Shown here piece after piece: positions 44,938 to 52,962 of a DNA stretch of 64,000 nt. The stretch covers positions 310,001-374,000 of the forward strand of contig JAUIAH010000002.1 of assembly GCA_030425385.1 (NCBI GenBank), given 5' to 3'. Position 1 is the stretch's first letter. Each line of letters starts with the position of its first letter. The notes under the pieces were generated by a model. The model did not search any database. It was given only the letters and a program-made list of their open reading frames with translations, and was not told the DNA's origin. Origin of the DNA: Verrucomicrobiia bacterium. GTDB taxonomy: Bacteria; Verrucomicrobiota; Verrucomicrobiia; Verrucomicrobiales; DEV007. A program made the translations under genes and the position numbers.

Positions 44938-46116
44938 CTAGTGAACTTCATTCGCGTTCCAATAGATGATCACGTTCTTTGTGGCGCGACCAGCGGCGAT
45001 GAGATCCATCTTGCCATCACCATTGAGATCGGCGGCTTTGAGATCTTCACACGCCATGGTGTTGTCGTCGATCACGTGCGCGGTCCATCGATTATCCTGC
45101 CATTGATACATTCGAATCCCGACTTTCCCTTGGGCGTTCTTGTCGCGCCAGCCTGCTACGACTTGTTGCCGCGGTCCCTCAAGGAAGCTTCCGCATATGA
45201 GGGCATGGCCTTGCTTGAGCGTATCATCAAGCACTGTGCGCGTTTTGTCAGGATCATAGACGACGACTTGATGCCCGTGCATGGGCTCGATGGTGGCGAA
45301 GGTGCGCATGATGTCCATATCCGCAGTGGGGTTCGCCAAGAACGGCCCCCACCGGACTTCGCCGATGCCTCCAGATTCCAACGGTTTGCCCGGTTCGCCG
45401 ATCCAGTGGACCTTGTTCTCTGGCCGAAAGGGGTCGAGGAGAAGGAGACCCTCGGTGCCTCCAATGGCAAGCTCACCGCCGACATCGAAGTTGTGGGTCT
45501 TGTGTAAGGATTCATCGAGCAATGTGAGTTTCCAGTTAGAGGCTCGATCAATATGCGTTTGCGGCATTTGATAGGCGAAGATGCGGACGCCGTTGTCCCC
45601 TTCTCCCCCTCGGTTACCACTCCCGTGCAGCGGTAAGACGACTAACTGCGGCGCTTCGTTGTCGCGCGTGACCCAGTGCATGCGATGCACCGTGGGCTCG
45701 TGAGGAAGCGTGACGGCTTGCCACCGCTTGGTCCGATCATCCGGCGCGATGAGATAGTGCACAGATCCCGATTCACGTCGGGAGATGGTATTGCCAGGAT
45801 TCCAATTGGCCCCCACCGCGACCTCCACCTTGCCATCCCCATTGAGGTCCTTCGCGGCGATGCAAACATTATCCCGGATCGTGAGTTTGCTGGCCATCAC
45901 GTGCTTCTTCCAGGTCGGATTCTGATACCAAACGATGTCGAATTGGTCGGCTAGGAGGATGTCGTCTCTGCCATCGCCATCCACGTCTCCAATGGCGAGC
46001 CCATAGCCGACAAGGATCTCATCATCAATGGTTTGCGCCCGAAAGGTGGGATCCTTGGCCAAGGCAGACGTAGGGGAGAGAACGGTGAGAAGGAAAGCAG
46101 AAAGGAGACGCATCAT
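44938..46116 (-). CDS. Secreted FG-GAP/VCBS repeat protein
   Basis: 392 residues with a signal peptide (LLSAFLLTVLSPTSALA). Calcium-binding FG-GAP repeats forming a beta-propeller: AIGDVDGDGRDDILLADQFD, AAKDLNGDGKVEVAVGANW and the last KAADLNGDGKMDLIAAGRA. Such integrin-like propellers are found in secreted or surface proteins that bind glycans or proteins; no catalytic motif. Common in planctomycetes and verrucomicrobia. Divergent from the DUF1080 gene across 103 bases. Confidence 0.82.
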   Translation of the reverse strand: MMRLLSAFLLTVLSPTSALAKDPTFRAQTIDDEILVGYGLAIGDVDGDGRDDILLADQFDIVWYQNPTWKKHVMASKLTIRDNVCIAAKDLNGDGKVEVAVGANWNPGNTISRRESGSVHYLIAPDDRTKRWQAVTLPHEPTVHRMHWVTRDNEAPQLVVLPLHGSGNRGGEGDNGVRIFAYQMPQTHIDRASNWKLTLLDESLHKTHNFDVGGELAIGGTEGLLLLDPFRPENKVHWIGEPGKPLESGGIGEVRWGPFLANPTADMDIMRTFATIEPMHGHQVVVYDPDKTRTVLDDTLKQGHALICGSFLEGPRQQVVAGWRDKNAQGKVGIRMYQWQDNRWTAHVIDDNTMACEDLKAADLNGDGKMDLIAAGRATKNVIIYWNANEVH

Positions 46117-46219
46117 TCACTTAGCCTACGGCGATTCCGCCCCACGAGGCAAGCGACGGATAATCGCTTTACCGGCGTCGCAACCCGTTCCAGGGTTTGG
46201 CGTTACACACGTGATGATC

Positions 46220-46861
46220 ATGAAGAAATCCCTCTTACTTATCAGTTCGCTCGTTCTCACTAGCATGATTCCCGCGCTGGCGGATGATCACGCAGGGTGG
46301 GTCTCCCTCTTCGATGGCAAGACCCTTGAAGGGTGGAAGTCCAATGAAGAGAAACCGAATGTCTTCTCTGTCGTGGACGGAGCCATTCAAGTCAAAGGAG
46401 GCCGCGCGCACCTCTTCTATGACGGCGACGTCAATGACGGGAAGTTCAAGGACTTTGAAATCAAGCTCAAGGTGAAGACGACCCCCGGTGCTAATGGCGG
46501 CTTCTACTTTCACACGGAGTTTCAAGAGAAGGGTTGGCCGACCAAAGGGTATGAATGTCAGATCAATTCCACTCACTCCGACGATCGCAAGACCGGCAGT
46601 CTCTACGGCATTCAAGACGTGATGAAGAATGCGCCCTCCACGGATGGTGAATGGTTTGACTATCACATCATCGTGAAGGGTAAGACGGTCCGCATCTCCG
46701 TAGATGGCAAAGAAGTCGTCAACTACACCGAGCCCGACGATGTCCAGCGCCCTGACAACTTCAAAGGACGGCTCATTAAAGAAGGCACCTTTGCCATCCA
46801 AGGGCACGATCCCAAGAGCATCACCTATTTGAAAGACATTCAGGTGAAAGTCTTAGAGTAG
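46220..46861 (+). CDS. DUF1080 (3-keto-disaccharide hydrolase family) protein
   Basis: 213 residues. Secreted: signal peptide KKSLLLISSLVLTSMIPALA. The DUF1080 concanavalin-like fold is evident from WVSLFDGKTLEGWKSNEEK, GGFYFHTEFQEKGWPTKGYE, WFDYHIIVKGKTVRISVDGK and the ending GTFAIQGHDPKSITYLKDIQ. Some members hydrolyse 3-keto-glycosides produced by Gfo/Idh-type oxidoreductases, and two such oxidoreductases are encoded in this window, but a direct link is inference. Alternative start two codons upstream (ATG 46214). Confidence 0.88.
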   Translation: MKKSLLLISSLVLTSMIPALADDHAGWVSLFDGKTLEGWKSNEEKPNVFSVVDGAIQVKGGRAHLFYDGDVNDGKFKDFEIKLKVKTTPGANGGFYFHTEFQEKGWPTKGYECQINSTHSDDRKTGSLYGIQDVMKNAPSTDGEWFDYHIIVKGKTVRISVDGKEVVNYTEPDDVQRPDNFKGRLIKEGTFAIQGHDPKSITYLKDIQVKVLE

Positions 46862-46881
46862 GGCATCGACCGACGCTCCTC

Positions 46882-48000
46882 TCACTTTATCCTTTCTAAC
46901 ACATCAACGGCGCGTTGGTGGCAGCTGTAGAGGTCTTCCGTGACCCCGTAGGCGCCGCCAGCGCGCCGCATCACATACCGCGCCTCCTCATCAGCAAGGA
47001 GATCGGCAACCGCTTGATCGAAAGCGCTCTGCGTGAACGGTTCGGCGAGGGCTCGCCCTGCTTGCGAGGCAGTGAGGTGCGGGGCAAACCCACAGACAGA
47101 GCTCGCCACGACTGGAAGCCCCCTCACGATCGCTTCTAGGAGAACGGTTCCCGTGTTCTCGCTGTAGGCGGGATGCACGAGCAGATCGCAGCCAAGCATC
47201 CATCGATCCAGGAGATCGGCCCGGCCACCGAGGAAATGCACCCGATGGGCAACACCTAACTGATCTGCTTGCCTGCGAAAGGGTTCCGCGTGGTCTTGAC
47301 CCGCCACGGCAAGGTGCGCTTGCGGTTGGGAAACAAGCATTTGGATGGCGCGATCCAGCCCTTTCGTCCGAAAGCCCGAGCCTGCCAGAAGGAGGAGCGG
47401 CGTCTCTTCGGCAAGGCCCAGTTCTTCCCTCACCACGAACCGTGCTTCAGGACGTTTCTGGCTGATTTCATCAAGGTTCACCCGCTGGATGCCAGGAGGC
47501 AGGACATGGAGACGGTCTGGCTCCGTCCCGTAGTGTTTCTGATAGACATCACACTCTCCCGGATGCAGGAGGAGGATCTGCGTGCGGCTCCCTTTGGAAA
47601 AGACTGCTGCCTCCGCACGCGCGAACCGCCGATGGCGAGGCGTGCGCGCATACCACCCCGGCTTGAGTCGCCGCACCTTGGCGAGGTAGCAAGGATCGGC
47701 CGCAAAGTAGGCATCGATCCCTGACATTCGCAGAAACCCAAGGGTCACCTCAGGCTGATGGTCTCGGCACCAATCGTTCGCGGCGCGGGTGAAGTGCTTG
47801 TCGCGGCTCGCGTTGCTCCAGCCACGCCTCCCTAGCACATGAACACGAATACCTTCCTCCCTGAGCGTTTCTCCTTGCCAACTCCGTGTGACGATGTCGA
47901 CCCGGTGTCCACGGGAGGCAGCTTCCTGTGCGAGCTTCACACAATCCCGCGACATGCCGCCGTAGGGGCGATACTCATTCAAGAGGAACGCCAGAGTCAT
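46882..48000 (-). CDS. waaG: WaaG-like LPS core glycosyltransferase (GT4)
   Basis: 372 residues. UDP-glucose:heptosyl I alpha-1,3-glucosyltransferase family of LPS core synthesis; peripheral at the cytoplasmic face of the inner membrane. FLLNEYRPYGGMSRDCVKLA matches the WaaG N-terminus, IDAYFAADPCYLAKV is a WaaG hallmark, and RFARAEAAVFSKGSRTQILL with YQKHYGTEPDRLHVLPPGI is close to the family. The GT-B C-terminal domain has HPAYSENTGTVLLEAIVRGL (the E-x(7)-E motif). The acceptor sugar in this organism is unknown. The xylulokinase gene precedes it by 24 bases on the same strand. Confidence 0.85.
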   Translation of the reverse strand: MTLAFLLNEYRPYGGMSRDCVKLAQEAASRGHRVDIVTRSWQGETLREEGIRVHVLGRRGWSNASRDKHFTRAANDWCRDHQPEVTLGFLRMSGIDAYFAADPCYLAKVRRLKPGWYARTPRHRRFARAEAAVFSKGSRTQILLLHPGECDVYQKHYGTEPDRLHVLPPGIQRVNLDEISQKRPEARFVVREELGLAEETPLLLLAGSGFRTKGLDRAIQMLVSQPQAHLAVAGQDHAEPFRRQADQLGVAHRVHFLGGRADLLDRWMLGCDLLVHPAYSENTGTVLLEAIVRGLPVVASSVCGFAPHLTASQAGRALAEPFTQSAFDQAVADLLADEEARYVMRRAGGAYGVTEDLYSCHQRAVDVLERIK

Positions 48001-48024
48001 GTGTAGGGATCCTCGCCGGGGAAA

Positions 48025-49527
48025 TCAGAGCCAGCCACCCGCATGCAACTCGCGGGTGAGCTTGAGTTGCCGGTCCATTTGCGCGCCATAAGTCGCGTGT
48101 GTCTCTTTGTCAGGCTCACAGCGCGAGGTCTCGTCCACCTGCACGAGGCGCGACGTGAGGCTCGCAAGCCCGTCGCGATCAAACTTCCCGCCGCCCTGGC
48201 AACAAGCCGCCGCTTGGATGGCGGCTCCTAGACTCGCTCCTTCCGCCGTTTGCGGGCACACTGTGGCAGCCCCAAAGGCATCCGCCACGATCTGACGCCA
48301 GACGGGGCTCTTACTGCCACCACCCGTGAGCCGTACCTCGGTGGGAGAAAGGCCCAGCTCTGCGAAGCGTTTCATGCCATAGCCCAAGCCCAAGGTGACA
48401 CCCTCCATGGCTGCCCGCGCGAGGTGGGCAGGCGTCATGTTCTCTTCTGTCAGCCCGTGCAGCACGGCTTTTCCGTTAGGCAAATTGGGCGTGCGTTCCC
48501 CGTGAAGATAGGGAAGAAAGAGCAGCCCGCCTGCACCCGGCTCCACACTAGCAACGTGTTTCTCTAGATCCGGAAGCTCCCATGAGAACAGCCCCCGAGT
48601 CTTCTCAGTGAGCACGGTCACGTTCATGGTGCAGACCAGTGGCATCCATTGGTCCGTGCTATCGCAGAACGCGGCGATCTCACCTTTCGTATCAATGACA
48701 GGCTCACTTGCAGAGCCATAAAGGGTCCCTGACGTTCCAAGCGATGCCGTGATCACGCCGGCCCGCACATTGCCAGTCCCGATGGCCCCCATCATGTTGT
48801 CCCCACCCCCAGCACTCACCATCACGTCGTTCGATAGCCCCCAAGCCTTCGCCAATTCCGGCGTCAACGTGCCGTGCGCTTCTGCCGAGGAGCCTAACGT
48901 TGGCAGCATGTCATGCACCCTAGGATCAATGTGGTCGATCAATTCCTGATGCCAGGTACGATTGCGCACGTCGAGAATGGCCATTCCCGAGGCATCCCCG
49001 TATTCCATCCGTTTCGTCCCTGTGAGCCAGAAATTGAGATAATCGTGAGGGAGCAGGATACTCGTTGTCTTGGCAAAGTTGTCAGGCTCATTCTCCTTCA
49101 ACCAAAGAATCTTAGGGGCGGTGTAGCCAGGCAGCATCGCGTTGCCCGCCTTGGCAATGATGGCCGCCTGACCGCCAAAGTGGTGGGCCATGGCCTCGCA
49201 CTGAGGCGCGGTCGACGTGTCACACCACAGTTTGGCAGGGCGCACTGGCCGATCGTCCGCATCGAGCACTACCAACCCGTGCTGTTGCCCGCTCACGCCG
49301 ATCCCGCGAATCTCACGTTTGCGAGGGCCGAGATCCGCCAAGACGCTCGCGATCGTCTTCGCCGTGGCCTCCGTCCAGGTGGCCGGGTCTTGCTCCAGAT
49401 GGCCATTGGGCAGACCAGGCAGGAGGTCGTAGCCTTCCTGCGCCTGCGCGAGGATTTCTCCTGAGTCCACGTCCAGAGCGATGGTCTTGGTGCTCTGCGT
49501 GCCGCTATCAATGCCGAGAACGATCAT
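48025..49527 (-). CDS. xylB: Xylulokinase
   Basis: 500 residues, full length for FGGY-family xylulokinase; phosphorylates D-xylulose to feed the pentose phosphate pathway. Phosphate-1 motif GIDSGTQSTKTIALDVD; GVSGQQHGLVVLD is typical of XylB (substrate-binding region); LPHDYLNFWLTGTKRMEYGD holds the second substrate loop; GGGDNMMGAIGTG carries the catalytic Asp; LTGGGSKSPVWRQIVADAFG is the FGGY C-terminal signature. No xylose isomerase gene is next to it. Same strand as waaG, probably cotranscribed. Confidence 0.93.
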   Translation of the reverse strand: MIVLGIDSGTQSTKTIALDVDSGEILAQAQEGYDLLPGLPNGHLEQDPATWTEATAKTIASVLADLGPRKREIRGIGVSGQQHGLVVLDADDRPVRPAKLWCDTSTAPQCEAMAHHFGGQAAIIAKAGNAMLPGYTAPKILWLKENEPDNFAKTTSILLPHDYLNFWLTGTKRMEYGDASGMAILDVRNRTWHQELIDHIDPRVHDMLPTLGSSAEAHGTLTPELAKAWGLSNDVMVSAGGGDNMMGAIGTGNVRAGVITASLGTSGTLYGSASEPVIDTKGEIAAFCDSTDQWMPLVCTMNVTVLTEKTRGLFSWELPDLEKHVASVEPGAGGLLFLPYLHGERTPNLPNGKAVLHGLTEENMTPAHLARAAMEGVTLGLGYGMKRFAELGLSPTEVRLTGGGSKSPVWRQIVADAFGAATVCPQTAEGASLGAAIQAAACCQGGGKFDRDGLASLTSRLVQVDETSRCEPDKETHATYGAQMDRQLKLTRELHAGGWL

Positions 49528-49611
49528 GCCCTAGTCCTGACGGCTTTGGCTGAATTCTGCAAGTCGGACTTGCGTCTGAGGGAGACGGGCATTCATCATT
49601 CCCTCAAAGCC

Positions 49612-49992
49612 ATGGTTCGCAAACTCCTGCACACACGTTATCGGGTCGCCGATTTGGATAAGACACTCGCCTTCTATAAGGACGTCCTCGGCCTGGAAGA
49701 AGTGAAACGCCACGAGAGCCCGCGCGGCTCGAAGCTGGTCTTTCTCAAAGCTCCCGAGAGCGAGGAATTGATCGAGATCTGTCAATATGACGGCAGTGGT
49801 CCGGTGGAAGTCGGCTACGATCTCACCCACCTCGCCTTTGAAGTCGATGATCTGGATGCCTTCGCCAAACACGCCGCCGAGAAAGGCTATCCCCTTTCCG
49901 ATGGCCCCACGGAGAGCAAATCAGGCGTCTTCGCCTTCATTGATGCTCCCGAAGGCTACGAAATCGAACTCATCCAGCGACGCGCTTCCTGA
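49612..49992 (+). CDS. Glyoxalase I-like VOC family protein (lactoylglutathione lyase)
   Basis: 126 residues. Metal-dependent isomerisation of the methylglyoxal-glutathione hemithioacetal is the family reaction. LLHTRYRVADLDKTLAFYKD has the first metal His; LIEICQYDG the first Glu position; DLTHLAFEVDDLDAFAKHAA the second His; GYEIELIQR the last Glu. All four ligands are present, so glyoxalase activity is plausible, but other VOC substrates are possible. Start at 49612 is directly before the conserved part; divergent from xylB. Confidence 0.85.
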   Translation: MVRKLLHTRYRVADLDKTLAFYKDVLGLEEVKRHESPRGSKLVFLKAPESEELIEICQYDGSGPVEVGYDLTHLAFEVDDLDAFAKHAAEKGYPLSDGPTESKSGVFAFIDAPEGYEIELIQRRAS

Positions 49993-50031
49993 TTGCAATC
50001 CAGCTGAGCGCTCCTTTGTTACCTCTCGCCC

Positions 50032-50310
50032 ATGGAATTCGACTGGATAGACGTTCACTTCGATCTGAACAAGGTCATCCCCAAAGAGGTCGAGGAGAGT
50101 TTTGAGGATCCCTTCGCCATCAAGCTCCTGCCTGATGGCGACTATGGAAATTTGAAAGAGGCGCGCTATTTCAACCTCGGCAAGACCGTACAGAACCGCC
50201 CCATCTTCTGCGTCTTCTGGACAAACGGAAAGCAATTCCGCGCCATCCTCGCACGGCAGATGACGGATGATGAACTGAATTTCTACGAGCGTAAGAACGC
50301 GATGGACTAA
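50032..50310 (+). CDS. brnT: BrnT-like ribonuclease toxin
   Basis: 92 residues, the usual size. BrnT family (formerly DUF497) toxins have a RelE-like fold and cut RNA. MEFDWIDVHFDLNKV, then SFEDPFAIKLLPDGDY, EARYFNLGK, FCVFWTNGKQFRAILARQMT and DDELNFYERK follow the family pattern (N-terminal WD/N-K, F-x-DP, E-x-R, late R-x-I-x-x-R and E-x-x-Y). It is followed by a CopG-like antitoxin 19 bases downstream, toxin first, which is the BrnTA order. Confidence 0.72.
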   Translation: MEFDWIDVHFDLNKVIPKEVEESFEDPFAIKLLPDGDYGNLKEARYFNLGKTVQNRPIFCVFWTNGKQFRAILARQMTDDELNFYERKNAMD

Positions 50311-50329
50311 CACATCATCCCACTGACTC

Positions 50330-50596
50330 ATGAAGACGATCGAAAGCTGGGACGAGATCCCTGAATTCAAACACCGGAAAGACGAAGCCGCCTTCTGGAT
50401 GGACCATCAGATTGACCCCCGCCTGATGAATGCTTCGGTGCATCGCCCGAACAATCGGGAATCGACCACGATCACCCTGCGTTTCGACCCTCGCATGTTG
50501 GCGAGAATCAAACGCATCGCGAGTTCGCGCTACCTGAACTATCAGAGCATGATCAAGCAATGGCTCAGTGAGCGCCTGGAGCAAGAGCAGCAATAG
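50330..50596 (+). CDS. CopG-type antitoxin partner of the BrnT-like toxin
   Basis: 88 residues. The N-terminal half (EIPEFKHRKDEAAFWMDHQI) is the toxin-binding region seen in CopG-family antitoxins. The C-terminal half (TTITLRFDPRMLARIKRIAS, then NYQSMIKQWLSERL) is a ribbon-helix-helix DNA-binding domain. Such antitoxins bind and neutralise the toxin and repress their own operon. Nineteen bases after the toxin gene. Confidence 0.75.
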   Translation: MKTIESWDEIPEFKHRKDEAAFWMDHQIDPRLMNASVHRPNNRESTTITLRFDPRMLARIKRIASSRYLNYQSMIKQWLSERLEQEQQ

Positions 50597-50655
50597 CAGT
50601 CCGTTAAAGCGCCTCCATGGCTTGCCTCCGAGTAAGCCCTTCAGATAGTCCCGGC

Positions 50656-51561
50656 ATGTTTGGATTCAGCATCTTCAGGAGACTCGAGGGGAATGGTGAA
50701 TCGCACGGTTTGGGGAATGGCCTCGTACGGGCATGGTTGGCATTTGCCATGATCCTGCACTCATGGACGGCTCTCGCTGCCGAGGAGCGCCCTACCAATC
50801 TCCCAGAGCGCTTCACGGAAGTGACCCCAAGGATTGCCACGGGTGCGGAAATCCATGATGCCGCCGTCTTCAAAACCCTGAAAGAGGAAGGGTTTCAAGT
50901 CGTCGTCAGTGTTGACGGCCTCCGACCTCCCGTCGAGAAAGCCACCGCTGCGGGACTCCGCTATGTGCATTTGCCAGTCGGCTACGACGCCATCACGGTC
51001 GAGACCCAAGCCGCTCTTCGCACCCTTCTCCAGGAGACGGATGGGAAAGTCTTCATTCACTGCCACCACGGCAAGCACCGTGGGCCCGCCGCAGCAGCCC
51101 TTGCCGGGCTGGTCTCTGGCGACATCAAGCAGAAGAGCACAGCCCTTCAAGTTCTCGAACAATGTGAGACCAGCAAAGACTACGCAGGTCTCTGGCGAGC
51201 CGTCGAATCCTTCACCATGCCGCCAGCAGAGGCCGCCAGCGCCCCGCTCGTCGCTGTCGCCAAGGTCGAACCCCTGGTAGAATCGATGACCACGATTGAT
51301 CGCTTGTTTGAAGAACTCTCACACAAGCATAAAGAAGCTCTTTCTCAGAAGCAACAGTACGAGAAAGCCACCTTATTGTGGGAGCAATTCGGTGAATCCG
51401 CGCGCCACACCAAAGATTCTGAAATGGCAAAAGCCCTACAAGCCTCTGCCAAGGCAGCCAACGCCCTGCGCCAAGCGATCCACGAAGGAACGAACACGGC
51501 CACCCTGCTCACAGCGATGCGTCGGGATTGCCGCGCCTGCCACCGCAAGTTTCGGGATTGA
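50656..51561 (+). CDS. Dual-specificity-phosphatase-like domain fused to cytochrome c'-like domain
   Basis: About 301 residues; start uncertain (a TTG further in would give a cleaner signal peptide). A hydrophobic export signal lies near WLAFAMILHSWTALAA. Residues about 45-185 look like a tyrosine/dual-specificity phosphatase: GFQVVVSVDGLRPP and the C-x5-R loop HCHHGKHRGPAAAAL (Cys near residue 135). The last about 95 residues form helices and end in the heme motif CRACH (Cys292, Cys295, His296), the usual place for the CxxCH of cytochrome c'. A periplasmic redox-linked phosphatase is the obvious reading but is inference. Convergent with the following gene, 6 bases apart. Confidence 0.72.
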   Translation: MFGFSIFRRLEGNGESHGLGNGLVRAWLAFAMILHSWTALAAEERPTNLPERFTEVTPRIATGAEIHDAAVFKTLKEEGFQVVVSVDGLRPPVEKATAAGLRYVHLPVGYDAITVETQAALRTLLQETDGKVFIHCHHGKHRGPAAAALAGLVSGDIKQKSTALQVLEQCETSKDYAGLWRAVESFTMPPAEAASAPLVAVAKVEPLVESMTTIDRLFEELSHKHKEALSQKQQYEKATLLWEQFGESARHTKDSEMAKALQASAKAANALRQAIHEGTNTATLLTAMRRDCRACHRKFRD

Positions 51562-51567
51562 TTGCAA

Positions 51568-52962
51568 CTATGGCATGAAGGGCTGCAGTGGCCCGGGGAG
51601 ATTGCCGTCAAGGTTGCGCTGGATGATGGCGACCCACTGTTGGCGATGCCTTGGCTTTAGGGAATGGAGAAAGGTGGCAAGGGCTTCCTGGTGCGGCTGG
51701 TGGCCTAACAACACGCTCGCATCCGTCGCATAGGCAAGCCGAAAGACCATGTCGCGGCTGAAGGTGGTGGCGTCGTGATAGGACAAGGCCTCCATGGCAC
51801 TGACAAAGTCCTCCTTCACCCAGCGGCTCATCAATCCCTGCAAGGCCCCTGCCTGGGAAGCCGGATCTTCTAACGCATGCACCCAGGCGTTGAGTTCTTC
51901 AAAAGGCACCTCAGCGGCGGCTTCCGTGTATTCTTGGAAGAAGGCGTGCCGGTGTTGACGACTGGGCAACGCCATGGCTTGCGCAAAGGCTTTCTGCGGA
52001 TCCTGGGTGAACAGTGCGCGCAAAGTCTCCGTGACCAATCCCTTCACACCATCGATTCGCTGCTCCCCCGCTTCTAGCGCTTTCTCAAGAGCAGCTTGTG
52101 GATCTTCTTGCATGAGACGCCGCACCTCAGCTTCCGTTTGCAACCAGGCAACCTCACCTTGTCCAATCCAGTCGATCACGCGTTCTCGGAGCTCTCCCGG
52201 CATCGTCGCCACCTGCCCGACTTGCCCTCGGAGTTCATGCCCGAGAGAGGAGCCCTGACTGGCGCGAAAGCTTTCGGAGATGGGTAAGGAATCAAACCAT
52301 TTCAGTGCAGCCTTCGGGTCCTGACGCAACCACTTGGAGACTGTCGCCGAATCCACCACGCGAAACCACGTTTCCAGATCGTCCACCCCCACCGCCTCGC
52401 TCACTCTAGCCACGGCGGCGGCCGGATCGATCTCGGACCACTGATCGATCAAGGACTTGAGAATCACGCGACGAAATCGTTCACCCTGGGAAGCCAAGGC
52501 GAGGATAGCCTCTGGATCCTCGTTTGCCCCTGTCTGCGCAAAGACCTCCCAAGCATCCGCCTGCTGCCAACCTCCTGGCAGACGGCGAATGACATCTACG
52601 GCAACGTTAGGATTACGTTTGGTGAGCGTCGCCACCGCTTCGCGGAGGAGATCGCGCTGCTCGCGATTGGCTAGGCCCTTTGCGAATAATGACAGGAAAG
52701 CGACCGGATCGCGTTCCGCCAGTTGCGCGAGCAGCCTTTCTCGTTCCCGTCTTGCAGCATCGTTAGGTAATGATCCGGAATGCAGCGATTGAAGCCGACC
52801 AATGATGCCCTGCGGACCATCGGCCCACACCGACGCCTGCGGAGAAATGGAGGTCCGTGCCAATGGCGAAGCGACCTCTTGCGTCGCCCTCCTCCTTCCC
52901 ATGACGAAACCCAGGCCGAGGAGAGCCAGCGCCACGACCATTCTCGCAAGCACTCTTTTCAT
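51568..52962 (-). CDS. Membrane-anchored W-x(n)-D-P repeat protein
   Basis: 464 residues, function unknown. N-terminal helix (VVALALLGLGFVMGRRR) as in the paralogue at 3060-4010, then helical repeats with W/L-x-x-x-D-P-x-x-A motifs: DQWSEIDPAAAVARV, KWLRQDPKAALKWF, LMQEDPQAALEKAL, LFTQDPQKAFAQAM. Its ATG overlaps the TGA stop of the upstream paralogue by 4 bases (52959-52962), so translation is coupled and the two proteins are probably made in fixed ratio. Likely a periplasmic interaction scaffold. Confidence 0.75.
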   Translation of the reverse strand: MKRVLARMVVALALLGLGFVMGRRRATQEVASPLARTSISPQASVWADGPQGIIGRLQSLHSGSLPNDAARRERERLLAQLAERDPVAFLSLFAKGLANREQRDLLREAVATLTKRNPNVAVDVIRRLPGGWQQADAWEVFAQTGANEDPEAILALASQGERFRRVILKSLIDQWSEIDPAAAVARVSEAVGVDDLETWFRVVDSATVSKWLRQDPKAALKWFDSLPISESFRASQGSSLGHELRGQVGQVATMPGELRERVIDWIGQGEVAWLQTEAEVRRLMQEDPQAALEKALEAGEQRIDGVKGLVTETLRALFTQDPQKAFAQAMALPSRQHRHAFFQEYTEAAAEVPFEELNAWVHALEDPASQAGALQGLMSRWVKEDFVSAMEALSYHDATTFSRDMVFRLAYATDASVLLGHQPHQEALATFLHSLKPRHRQQWVAIIQRNLDGNLPGPLQPFMP

